NCBI GenBank assembly: GCA_944388145.1
Contig: CALXHQ010000013.1
Location: forward strand, 1-63,241
DNA from: an uncultured Gemmiger sp.
GTDB taxonomy: Bacteria; Bacillota; Clostridia; Oscillospirales; Ruminococcaceae
Direction: 5' to 3'
DNA length: 63,241 bases
A model generated the notes under the pieces. The model searched no databases. It was given only the letters and a program-made list of their open reading frames with translations, and was not told where the DNA came from. The position numbers and the translations under genes are program-made. Shown here in pieces: positions 45,859-53,628 of the stretch; within the stretch, counting starts at the first letter, position 1; every line of letters starts with the position of its first letter.

Positions 45859-46983
45859 ATGGAAAACTTGACTTTCAAACTGTATTCTCCGCTGACGGCG
45901 GAACTTCTGCCGGACGAGAGTGAGTTTTGGCGGGAGGATGATCTCATTGAACTGCGCGGATACGAAATGGCCGACTATCTGGAAGCCATTACTGAGCAGA
46001 TCGAGCGGGAAGGCGACCGCCTGGAACAATACCTCGACAGTGAGAATGCCCCCTACCTGGCTACCCATGTGAAAAGCATCCGGCTTTCGGTCGAGGAACG
46101 GGATGGTGAGCTGTGCGGCTGCGCCACCGTGATCGTGGATGAGGATCTGACCGAGCACGGCTGGAACGATCTGCAGGAGTATCTCTCCGGTCAGTATTCA
46201 GACGGATGGGGCGAGGGTTTTGAGCAGCGGGACATCCGCGTGGAAGATGGTATCCTCAATGTCCACTTCTGGCAGCCGGAGCATTTTGCCTTTACGGTGG
46301 AACAGTTGACGGCAGAACCGCAGGTGGAGATGGTCGGACAGGAGGCGCTGTCCAAATCGGATGTGGACCAAACCCGGAATTCAGCTGAGCCTTCCCAATC
46401 TACAAAGAAGTATGAAATCACCGACATCGCCCACCCGGTCTACCCCGAACTCCACCGCATCCGCGCCTTGCGGCAGGTAAGCACCGATGTGCCCTGTGGT
46501 GCCCTCGGCGGCTATGTGCAGAGCGAGTCCAATCTGTCACAGGAAGATGACGATGCCTGGATTTATGGGGAGGCCATTTGCCGCGACGATGCCCTTGTCT
46601 GCGAAGGGGCATTTTTGACGGATCACGCTCAGGCCAGCGACTCCGCCCTGATCGAAAAGGATGCTGAGGTCGGCGGCTGGGCCAGGGTTCGTGACAATGC
46701 CGTTGTCTCCGGGGCCATCGCACAGGAAAATGCCCTGATTTGCGGCGATGCCGTCCTTCGCAAAAGCCAGCGCACCGAATATGCCCCGGTGGTGGAAGGT
46801 AATGCCACCGTCATGGGCACGGTGTCCGGCGTGGTACACCTGATGGGCGAAGCATTTATTCTGCCGGGCTGTGTGTTGGAAAATCCCACCACGGACGTAC
46901 TGGGGATTCATGGAACTCACGCTCATCTGTACCGCACCGAAGCGCCTAACCGTCCCAAATCGCCTGAACACCCCGAACGATAA
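45859..46983 (+). CDS. ICE protein with a C-terminal beta-helix repeat domain
   Basis: This is a 374-residue protein. Residues 1-150 are an acidic alpha/beta domain common in these elements (YLSGQYSDGWGEGFEQRDI). Residues 200-340 are a left-handed beta-helix-like run of six-residue turns (AWIYGEAICRDDALVCEGAFLTDHAQ and onward), as in YdcK-type or polymer-forming proteins. I cannot assign a function. GTGAGGTGAAGCA precedes the ATG. It lies between the TOPRIM protein and the adenine/cytosine-N methyltransferase. Confidence 0.65.
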   Translation: MENLTFKLYSPLTAELLPDESEFWREDDLIELRGYEMADYLEAITEQIEREGDRLEQYLDSENAPYLATHVKSIRLSVEERDGELCGCATVIVDEDLTEHGWNDLQEYLSGQYSDGWGEGFEQRDIRVEDGILNVHFWQPEHFAFTVEQLTAEPQVEMVGQEALSKSDVDQTRNSAEPSQSTKKYEITDIAHPVYPELHRIRALRQVSTDVPCGALGGYVQSESNLSQEDDDAWIYGEAICRDDALVCEGAFLTDHAQASDSALIEKDAEVGGWARVRDNAVVSGAIAQENALICGDAVLRKSQRTEYAPVVEGNATVMGTVSGVVHLMGEAFILPGCVLENPTTDVLGIHGTHAHLYRTEAPNRPKSPEHPER

Positions 46984-46999
46984 CAGAAGGAGGATGCCT

Positions 47000-47800
47000 T
47001 TGACCAAAACTCCCGAAACCAACATTGTATTTGGCCCGCAGCCTAAATTTGAAATGCCCGAACACACCGGCGGTGACGGCTGGACGATTTTGTACGGCGA
47101 CTGCCTGCGCCTGATGCGCCAGATGCAGGACGGCGTGTTTGACGCCGTCATCACTGACCCGCCCTACGCCTCCGGCGGCAGCACACCCGCCGAAAAGACC
47201 CGCTCGACTAACCAGAAATACAGCTCGATGTCCCCCGACAAAGCCCTTCCCGACTTTGCCGGCGACCAGATGGACCAGCGCAGCTGGACCAACTTCATGA
47301 CTGATTGGCTGAACGAAGCCTACCGCCTGTGCAAGCCCGGCGCGCCGATCTGCCTGTTTATTGATTGGCGGCAGCTGCCCTCCATGACGGACGCCTTGCA
47401 GCGTTCCGGCTGGATCTGGCGCGGCATTGCTGTGTGGGACAAGGCAACTTGCCGCCCGCAGAAAGGCCGCTTCCGCCAGCAGGCAGAGTTCATCGTCTGG
47501 GGCTCGAAGGAGGCCATGCCCCTGCAGCGCAATGTCGGGTGCTTGCCCGGCGTCTTTCGGCACACGAACCCTGCCAACCGCATCCATGTAACCGAGAAGT
47601 CCCTGCCGCTGATGCGGGACATTGTCCAGATTTGCGAGCCAGGCGGGCGCATCCTCGACCCGTTTGCCGGGGCAGGAACGACGATTTTGGCGGCTGTGCG
47701 CGAAGGGTATGAAGCTGTCGGCATCGAAAAAACGGCCGCTTACTACAAACTTGGCTCCGATCGGGTCAAATTTGCGTTGGAGGCGGGAAAAATCTCTTAA
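47000..47800 (+). CDS. N6-adenine/N4-cytosine DNA methyltransferase
   Basis: This is a 266-residue beta-class amino-methyltransferase. Catalytic motif IV DPPYASGG occurs near residue 52, and the SAM-binding motif I FAGAGTT near residue 222, after it, as the beta class requires. No restriction endonuclease gene is adjacent, so it is an orphan that may protect the element from host restriction or regulate it. TTG 47000 is preferred because AAGGAGG lies 6 bases upstream; ATG 46994 is in frame but touches the ribosome-binding site. Confidence 0.9.
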   Translation: MTKTPETNIVFGPQPKFEMPEHTGGDGWTILYGDCLRLMRQMQDGVFDAVITDPPYASGGSTPAEKTRSTNQKYSSMSPDKALPDFAGDQMDQRSWTNFMTDWLNEAYRLCKPGAPICLFIDWRQLPSMTDALQRSGWIWRGIAVWDKATCRPQKGRFRQQAEFIVWGSKEAMPLQRNVGCLPGVFRHTNPANRIHVTEKSLPLMRDIVQICEPGGRILDPFAGAGTTILAAVREGYEAVGIEKTAAYYKLGSDRVKFALEAGKIS

Positions 47801-47820
47801 TAACCTCAAAAAATTAGGGT

Positions 47821-47882
47821 GGATTCCAATAGGAATCCATCCACAGAAGTAAGCTGTGCGGGTAGGATTCCTATTGGAATCC
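47821..47882. repeat. Paired palindromes forming a nested inverted repeat
   Basis: GGATTCCAATAGGAATCC (47821-47838) and GGATTCCTATTGGAATCC (47865-47882) are exact reverse complements of one another, and each is itself a 7-bp hairpin. The unit can fold as one 18-bp stem or two small ones. It follows the methyltransferase stop by 20 bases and may be a terminator, a protein-binding site or part of the transfer origin region. Confidence 0.7.
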
Positions 47883-47923
47883 TGCCCGCCATTTTATGTG
47901 AAATCTGAAAGGAGAACATCGAT

Positions 47924-48262
47924 ATGAAACGACCCTGGGCCTTTATTTGTGCTGCGACCAGCACCAAATCCGAGACGTTGCGCCGCTATTGCCGCGCATT
48001 GTACGCGCTGGGCTATGTGCCGGTCTGCCCGCCGATCCAGGATGGCCAGTATTTGGTGCTGGCCGACCCCACCGAACGGTCCGATTACGATGAGATCGTC
48101 CGCGAAAAGATCCTGCGCTGCCCGCTTTTGGTGCTTTGCGGGCAGAAAACCGATGCCACCACCAACGCACAGATCGGTCTTGCCAGGAAATACGGGCGCA
48201 TTGTCTCCAGCCTGCATGGCCTGCAGTCTGCAGCCGAGAGGGGAGAGCCCCTCCCCCACTGA
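47924..48262 (+). CDS. DUF4406-like small protein
   Basis: This is a 112-residue protein whose start WAFICAATSTKSETLRRYCRALYALGYVPVCPPI recalls DUF4406 and nucleoside 2-deoxyribosyltransferase-like folds. YDEIVREKILRCPLLVLCGQKTDATTNAQIGLARKYG continues the match. Such proteins are common in phages and ICEs. AAAGGAGAAC precedes the ATG. Catalytic activity cannot be inferred. Confidence 0.65.
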   Translation: MKRPWAFICAATSTKSETLRRYCRALYALGYVPVCPPIQDGQYLVLADPTERSDYDEIVREKILRCPLLVLCGQKTDATTNAQIGLARKYGRIVSSLHGLQSAAERGEPLPH

Positions 48263-48309
48263 GACCCCACCGGCTGGCGCATTACCTGCTGGCAAGTTTT
48301 GCTAGCATA

Positions 48310-48351
48310 GCGTTTGGACGTCCAAACGCAGATTCTTGGGGTGTGCCCCAA
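48310..48351. other. Candidate origin of transfer (oriT)
   Basis: A perfect 20-bp palindrome GCGTTTGGACGTCCAAACGC (48310-48329) is followed by TTGGGG-TGTG-CCCCAA (48336-48351) and then ACCCCC. Inverted repeats ending in a short GC-rich hairpin just before mobC and the relaxase gene are typical of relaxase target sites. The nick position cannot be fixed here. Confidence 0.5.
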
Positions 48352-48394
48352 ACCCCCGTTTCAAAACGATTGACGAAAGGACTTGGTGATACCC

Positions 48395-48787
48395 ATGAGA
48401 GGATTTGAACTTCGCGCCAAATTTTACCCGCTGGTGCCGACGCTGGCCCAGCTTGCCGAGGAAGCACAGGAGGGCGTGGACTATCCGTTTGAAGTGCGGC
48501 AGGTATTGCAGTTGCAGAATAAAGAGTATCAACAGCTTTGCAAGGCACTCGATAAAGGCTACGGCTTTGAACGGATGCTGCCGGAGGAAGGGTATGACCC
48601 GGTGTATGGCTCTTTTATCTGCGTGCTGGTCACAACAGCAGCCAGAAAGCAGGGTATCCTGATGGCGCGGTCGTACAATACGCTCTTTGGCGCTTTCTTG
48701 CCGGACTGCACACTGCTGGATCTGGAGAATGTGCCGTGCCAGCAAATCCCGCTGGATGTGCCGCCAGTACGCGAGGCTGTCCGCTGA
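48395..48787 (+). CDS. ICE protein of unknown function upstream of mobC
   Basis: This is a 130-residue protein beginning MRGFELRAKFYPLVPTLAQLAEEAQEG, mixed alpha/beta, with no recognised motif. Its position next to mobC is constant in elements I recall. TTG 48383 and GTG 48386 are also in frame; ATG 48395 is chosen because AAAGGA and GGTGAT lie upstream at good distance. Its end overlaps mobC. Confidence 0.6.
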   Translation: MRGFELRAKFYPLVPTLAQLAEEAQEGVDYPFEVRQVLQLQNKEYQQLCKALDKGYGFERMLPEEGYDPVYGSFICVLVTTAARKQGILMARSYNTLFGAFLPDCTLLDLENVPCQQIPLDVPPVREAVR

Positions 48788-49101
48788 CAGCTAAACGCAA
48801 GCGTTCGCACCAGATCGCCTTGCGGCTCAATGACCAAGAACTGTGCCACCTCAACCGGCAATCGAATCTGAGCGGGCTGTCCCGTGAAGCGTATATCCGA
48901 AGTCTAATCATGGGCAGCGAACTTCATCCACGCCCCTGCACCCACCACGCTGACCTGCTCCGCAAGGTGGCGGGACTTTGCAACAACGCCAACCAGCTCG
49001 CCCACCGTGCCAATTCCACCGGCGTGGCGGGACAGGAAAGCGTGGACAGGATGACAGCGCTGGCCGCGGAAGTCTACCGCGTTGTCAAGGAAACCTGGTG
49101 A
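48736..49101 (+). CDS. mobC: MobC-family relaxosome protein
   Basis: This is a 121-residue basic protein. The core AKRKRSHQIALRLNDQELCHLNRQSNLSGLSREAYIRSLIMG is a ribbon-helix-helix as in MobC/TraJ-type accessory proteins. The C-terminal half (LLRKVAGLCNNANQLAHRAN) matches the MobC signature. It should bind oriT and help the relaxase nick. GTG 48736 is the only in-frame standard start upstream of the core; it overlaps the preceding gene. The relaxase gene follows six bases after its stop. Confidence 0.85.
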   Translation: MPANPAGCAASTRGCPLTAKRKRSHQIALRLNDQELCHLNRQSNLSGLSREAYIRSLIMGSELHPRPCTHHADLLRKVAGLCNNANQLAHRANSTGVAGQESVDRMTALAAEVYRVVKETW

Positions 49102-49107
49102 GGTCGC

Positions 49108-50430
49108 ATGGCTTACACCTCTCTCATCCCCGTGCGCCGCCTGGACCGGGCTATTACCTATGTTCGGGATAAGGCCAAAACCACAAAGCCAAGATCGTTG
49201 GAAGAAGCGGTGGACTATGCCCTCAACCGCGACAAGACCGAGTCTGTCTGCTTTGAGACGGGCCTGAGCTGCCTGTGCGAAACGGCGTTTACCGACATGA
49301 AGGAAAATGTGCAGCGCTGGCACAAGACCGGCGGCGTGCAGGGTTACCACCTTGTCCAAAGTTTTGCCGAGGGTGAAGTCACGACGGAGCTGGCCCACCA
49401 GATCGGCGTGGAACTGGCCGACCAGCTGTTGGGCGGGCGGTATCAGGCAGTGGTGACTACTCACCTCAACACCCGTCACATCCATAACCACATTGTATGG
49501 TGTGCGGTGGCGCTGGATAATGGCCGCAAATACCACAGCAACGCCAAAAGCTATTACACCGAGGTGCGGGCCAGGTCAGACGCTCTGTGCCGGCAGTATG
49601 GACTGTCGGTGATTGAAACGCCGGAATCGGAGCGCGGCAAGCGCCAGTATGCCAAATGGCAGGCGGAAGCCAACGGCCAGCCGTCCTGGCGCACCGCCAT
49701 CCGTATGGATGTGGATGAGGCCATCGCGCTGGCGCTGACCTGGCGGCAGTTTCTGGCGGTTTTGGAACGAAAGGGCTACGAAATCCGTATGGGCCGCAAA
49801 TACCCGACACTGCGTCCACCCGGCAAGGAACGCTTCGTACGGTTCAAAACACTGGGCAAATCGTATACGCCGGAAGCCATCCGGCGGCGGATTTTGTATC
49901 CGAAGCGCCCTTTTACACCTCCAGCAGTATGGCATGGACGTTTGCATGGTGCATACCGCAAAGCCCGCAAGCTCACCGGCCTGTGGGCTTTGTATTATCG
50001 GTACCTGTACGAATTGGGCGCGCTGCCACGCAAGCCCCAACGCCCCCGCTATGCCGTGCGGCAGGACATCCGCAACCTGGACAAGCGCATCCGGCAGATG
50101 GAATTTTTATCTCGCCATGAAATCGACACGCTTGACCAGTTGGATGACTACCGCCAGACGCAGGAACAGGCCGTGGCGGCTCTGTTGGCCGAGCGCCGCC
50201 AGCTGCACCGTGCCGAACCGAGCGATGAGATCAAGGCCAGGCTGGCTCAGATCACGCAAGCTCTCAAACCGCTGCGGCGGGACATCCGTCTTTGCCGCCA
50301 GATTGCAGAGCAATCGGTGCAGATGCGGGAGCGGCTGATACAGCGGGCCGAAAAGTTGCCTGAACAGAATCCCGAACAGGAGAGAACTACAGAACGAGAA
50401 GTTAATAGGGAACCCAATCAAAGCAGATAG
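49108..50430 (+). CDS. mobA: Relaxase/mobilisation nuclease (VirD2/MobP-like)
   Basis: This is a 440-residue DNA-nicking transesterase. The N-terminal relaxase domain (PF03432-like) covers about residues 1-180. The metal-binding triad is in TRHIHNHIVW (His124, His126, His128). QGYHLVQSF lies before it, and a tyrosine among the N-terminal segments should carry the covalent DNA. A basic, coiled C-terminal region (RQDIRNLDKRIRQMEFL onward) follows. It nicks oriT and pilots the strand to VirD4. A GAGG-type ribosome-binding site overlaps the end of mobC. Confidence 0.92.
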   Translation: MAYTSLIPVRRLDRAITYVRDKAKTTKPRSLEEAVDYALNRDKTESVCFETGLSCLCETAFTDMKENVQRWHKTGGVQGYHLVQSFAEGEVTTELAHQIGVELADQLLGGRYQAVVTTHLNTRHIHNHIVWCAVALDNGRKYHSNAKSYYTEVRARSDALCRQYGLSVIETPESERGKRQYAKWQAEANGQPSWRTAIRMDVDEAIALALTWRQFLAVLERKGYEIRMGRKYPTLRPPGKERFVRFKTLGKSYTPEAIRRRILYPKRPFTPPAVWHGRLHGAYRKARKLTGLWALYYRYLYELGALPRKPQRPRYAVRQDIRNLDKRIRQMEFLSRHEIDTLDQLDDYRQTQEQAVAALLAERRQLHRAEPSDEIKARLAQITQALKPLRRDIRLCRQIAEQSVQMRERLIQRAEKLPEQNPEQERTTEREVNREPNQSR

Positions 50431-50453
50431 CAGAGAATGATGGAGGAATGCTT

Positions 50454-50753
50454 ATGAGAGGTGATTTGAACAACCCCAACCGGTGGTCCTACCGCCGTGC
50501 GTATGCCGAGCGCAATTATCCGCCCGGCACGCGGGTGCGACTTGTGAGTATGCCGGACGATCCCGACCCGGTGCCGGAGGGCACCTGCGGCACCGTCCTG
50601 GCGGTGGACGGCGCGGGCCAGCTGCTCATGCGGTGGGACAATGGCCGCAGCCTGTCGCTTCTGCCCGGGGTGGACAGCTTCGAGGTGCTGGAGCGGCCGC
50701 CGCATCGAGACACCCCGGCGCACAGCGCCCGTAACAAAGGAGATGCCAGATGA
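50454..50753 (+). CDS. DUF4314-type small protein
   Basis: This is a 99-residue protein; YPPGTRVRLVSMPDDPDPVPEGTCGTVLAVDGAGQLLMRWDNGRSLSLLPGVDSFEVL is a small beta-barrel of the DUF4314 family, common in Tn1549-like elements. ATG 50454 is preferred over 50448 because GGAGG lies 7 bases upstream. Its stop overlaps the PcfB start. Confidence 0.8.
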   Translation: MRGDLNNPNRWSYRRAYAERNYPPGTRVRLVSMPDDPDPVPEGTCGTVLAVDGAGQLLMRWDNGRSLSLLPGVDSFEVLERPPHRDTPAHSARNKGDAR

Positions 50754-51541
50754 ACCTGGGCTCCGACCCGGCTGACCAGGTCGTCCGCTATACGCTGGAG
50801 GGCAGCGAGTTTGCCCTCCGGATGACCGGCACGGCCGCCAAAAACTTTGCGGTCTTTGTCGCTGCCGTCCTGCGCGACCAGAAAAAGACCCGCGGCAAGA
50901 CCAATCTGACCCGGCTGCTGCGGGCGGGCAAGCCGCTGAAGTTCTTCTCGGTGGCCGAGGAGCGGATGCGCGAGTTCACGCAGGAGGCCAAGCGCCACGG
51001 CCTGCTGTTCGTCCCGATGCGCGACCGCACCAATCCCGGCAGCATCGAGATCGCCATTTGGGCCGACGATGCGGCTAAGGTGGAGCGGATCATAGACCGG
51101 ATGCAGTTGGATATGGTCGAAACCGGCGAAGCCGAGATCATGACGGATATTACGCCCGACCAGCCTACAGAGGAACAAGTTCCCCAAGAACAGCAGCCTG
51201 CACAAGCTGCTGATAACAGTCCCACTCCGTTCGAGCCGGATGGCACCGACTACGACCTGGGTTTTACCCAACCGGCCCCGCCGCCCGCGGAGCCGGACAG
51301 CCCGCCGCCTTCCCGCTCGACCCGGAGGACCGGCCCTCCGTCCGCGCCACCCTCCGCCAGCAGAAGCAGCTCGCCCAATATTTCGCCCGCGCCGCGCGCC
51401 GACTGGGTTCGGGCCAGGGGTGAGCGCCCCAGCGTGCGGGACGAGCTGCGGGAGATCAAAGCGATGCTGCGCGCTACACAGCCGGTGGCACCCAAACCCA
51501 AAGCGCCCATCCGCATCCACCGCAGCGACCAGGCGCGGTAG
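50750..51541 (+). CDS. PcfB-family conjugation protein
   Basis: This is a 263-residue protein (DUF3801/PcfB family). LGSDPADQVVRYTLEGSEFALRMTGTAAKNFAVFVAAVL is the family start; the folded part ends near residue 135. A long Pro/Ser/Arg-rich low-complexity tail follows. In Firmicutes plasmids PcfB works with the coupling protein and relaxase. AAAGGAGATG precedes the ATG. Confidence 0.85.
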   Translation: MNLGSDPADQVVRYTLEGSEFALRMTGTAAKNFAVFVAAVLRDQKKTRGKTNLTRLLRAGKPLKFFSVAEERMREFTQEAKRHGLLFVPMRDRTNPGSIEIAIWADDAAKVERIIDRMQLDMVETGEAEIMTDITPDQPTEEQVPQEQQPAQAADNSPTPFEPDGTDYDLGFTQPAPPPAEPDSPPPSRSTRRTGPPSAPPSASRSSSPNISPAPRADWVRARGERPSVRDELREIKAMLRATQPVAPKPKAPIRIHRSDQAR

Positions 51542-51660
51542 GCCGGAAGTTTTCCGTTTGTTTTCAATTAGGGGATAGCTTTTTAAGGAGAGATACAGTA
51601 GTGTTGATACTGAAAAAGACAAACAACAGCCGGGCCCCTCCCGGCAGATCGGAGGATACC

Positions 51661-51975
51661 ATGCGTCGCAACAACATCCGAATCATGAAGATGAATCGCA
51701 ATAATCGCAGTATTTTGATGTGGGCATTGTATGCGGATTTTTGTGCCAACCGGGCGGCGGGGCGGCCTTATGGCAACCTGGCCGCCCTCATCACGAAGCT
51801 GCACGAAACGCAGCCCGGCAAGCTGCCGCTGGACGATGCCGAGTACCGCCTGGTCCGCAACGCCCTCAACCATCTGCGCAACGAACGGATCGCCACGGGT
51901 GGTTACACAGACGCCGCGGATGCGGCATTGCTCAAACTGGTCAAGGCCAAACCGCGGCTGTGGCCGTTTGGGTGA
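51661..51975 (+). CDS. Small ICE protein of unknown function
   Basis: This is a 104-residue basic helical protein (MRRNNIRIMKMNRNNRSILMW, then LPLDDAEYRLVRNALNHLRNERIATGGYTDAADAALLKLV). A start at GTG 51601 behind AAGGAG is also possible and would add 20 residues; ATG 51661 is favoured because GGAGG lies 5 bases upstream. I recognise no family. Confidence 0.55.
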   Translation: MRRNNIRIMKMNRNNRSILMWALYADFCANRAAGRPYGNLAALITKLHETQPGKLPLDDAEYRLVRNALNHLRNERIATGGYTDAADAALLKLVKAKPRLWPFG

Positions 51976-51988
51976 ATTTATAAATTCT

Positions 51989-52834
51989 ATGGGAAGCCTG
52001 GATCACCTGTCTGGGTTTCCGTTACGTCAGGAGGTGCTTGAACCCAACAACAAAACTATACAAAAGGATAAGCCTGTTCTGACCGTTGCCTCGCTCTCAG
52101 GCGGGAAGGATTCCACAGCTATGTTACTTCGCCTGCTGGAGGAAGGCCGCCAGGTGGATGAGATCCTCTTCTGTGACACTGGCCTCGAGTTTCCGCAGAT
52201 GTACGCCCATCTGGAAAAGCTGGAACGGTATATCGGCCGCCCCATCACCCGGCTGAAAGCGCCCTATACCTTCGAGCAGTATTTCTACGAATACCAGGCC
52301 AAAGGCGATGCGGCATTGGCCACCAACCGGGGCCTGAGCTGGCCGTCCCATGCCTGCCGCTGGTGTACCGGCCGCCTCAAGGCCCATGTCATCGCCAAGC
52401 ACCTGCGGGGATTGAAACGGCAGTACCACCTGGTTCAGTATGTCGGCATTGCGGCAGATGAAGCCCACCGCTGCAAAGACCTGCACTATCCACTGGTGGA
52501 GTGGGGCATGACCGAGGCGGATTGCCTCAATTACTGCTATGCCCGTGGCTTTGACTGGGGCGGGCTGTACAAGATCTTCCGGCGGGTGTCTTGCTGGTGC
52601 TGCCCGCTGCAGCCGATCTCGGAACTGCGGAAACTTCGTAAGCATTGCCCTGACCTGTGGCAAAAGCTGCTGTACATGGACGCCCACACCTGGCAGCCGT
52701 TCCGCCCCGACTATACCGCGCAGCAGCTGGAAGAACGGTTCGCGCTGGAGGAAGAACGAGCCGCCCAGGGCCTGCCCAACAAGGGGCGGGCCTTTTATGC
52801 TGCCCTGCACAAACGATGGGAGGAATGTACATGA
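51989..52834 (+). CDS. Phosphoadenosine-phosphosulfate-reductase-family PP-loop protein
   Basis: This is a protein of about 281 residues with an adenine-nucleotide alpha-hydrolase fold. The PP-loop is SLSGGKDSTAM, followed by FCDTGLEFPQMY. Cysteines in HACRWCTGRLK and RRVSCWCCPLQP could hold an iron-sulfur cluster, as in DndC and related enzymes. Sulfate assimilation is unlikely in this context. ATG 51989 lacks a good ribosome-binding site, whereas an AGGAGG at 52029 is followed by no in-phase start. The next gene overlaps its stop by four bases. Confidence 0.75.
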   Translation: MGSLDHLSGFPLRQEVLEPNNKTIQKDKPVLTVASLSGGKDSTAMLLRLLEEGRQVDEILFCDTGLEFPQMYAHLEKLERYIGRPITRLKAPYTFEQYFYEYQAKGDAALATNRGLSWPSHACRWCTGRLKAHVIAKHLRGLKRQYHLVQYVGIAADEAHRCKDLHYPLVEWGMTEADCLNYCYARGFDWGGLYKIFRRVSCWCCPLQPISELRKLRKHCPDLWQKLLYMDAHTWQPFRPDYTAQQLEERFALEEERAAQGLPNKGRAFYAALHKRWEECT

Positions 52835-53625
52835 CGCAAAACGAGTTTTGGGCCATCATCGACCGCGCCCGGCAGCGCGCCGCCCCGAACAGAGAACCGG
52901 CCATGCTGGACGCACTGTACGGGGAATTAGTGAAACTGCCCACTCTGAAACTGTCCGCCTGGCAGAACTTGCAATACGCCTACATGGATCTGGCACATAC
53001 ACCCAAATTGTTTGCTGTCGCCGTCCTGATTAACAGTGGCAGCTCAGATGACCGCTTTTTGGACTTTACAGCATGGCTTGTAATGCAGGGACGCGAGGTA
53101 TACGAAGCAGCGTTGGCCAATCCGGATTCTCTTGCAAAGGCAGACCTGCCCTTTGATAGCGCCGAATGGGAACTCTGCGGCTCTATCGCAGACAATGCGT
53201 ATACTGGCAAGCAGTATCTGGCCCTGTTTGAACCAGATGCCCCGGCAGGCCAGTTGCTGCGCCGCCACTACCCGGAACGGACCGACCTGCGCACCCATGT
53301 GGAGCGCATTTGCAGGGACGAGGCCCTGGGTCGTCCGTTTTACCCGGTGGGCGGCGACCAGGACATCGAAGGGCTTTTGCTGCAATGGAATATCTGTCAG
53401 TGCATTTTTCACAGCGGTATCTCCCGATACAACGAGGACTTCATTCCGGATCGGCAGGCTCGCGAGGAACTGCGGACCGAGCTGGCCAAGGGCCTTGCCA
53501 TCCAGCGTAGCCCGGCCGGCGAGAACCTGAAAGAATCGCTGCCCCAACTGTGGCAGAAGCGGACCGCCTGGGAAGAAGCCCGGGCCGCCGAGCATCCCCA
53601 TCCCCACAGGGACCGGGAGCGGTAA
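52831..53625 (+). CDS. DUF4240-domain protein
   Basis: This is a 264-residue protein. The start MTQNEFWAIIDRARQRA and the helical region to about residue 130 match the DUF4240 family, whose function is unknown. The second half is acidic and helical and not recognised. It overlaps the PP-loop gene (ATGA) and is followed by the coupling protein gene, so it is likely cargo expressed with the transfer operon. GGGAGGAATGTAC precedes the ATG. Confidence 0.7.
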   Translation: MTQNEFWAIIDRARQRAAPNREPAMLDALYGELVKLPTLKLSAWQNLQYAYMDLAHTPKLFAVAVLINSGSSDDRFLDFTAWLVMQGREVYEAALANPDSLAKADLPFDSAEWELCGSIADNAYTGKQYLALFEPDAPAGQLLRRHYPERTDLRTHVERICRDEALGRPFYPVGGDQDIEGLLLQWNICQCIFHSGISRYNEDFIPDRQAREELRTELAKGLAIQRSPAGENLKESLPQLWQKRTAWEEARAAEHPHPHRDRER

Positions 53626-53628
53626 CCG

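Noticed and set aside
47803-47895. CRISPR-like array suggested by repeated GGATTCC units
   Set aside because: Only two units in inverted orientation and no regular spacers. It is a nested palindrome, not a direct-repeat array; no cas genes are present.
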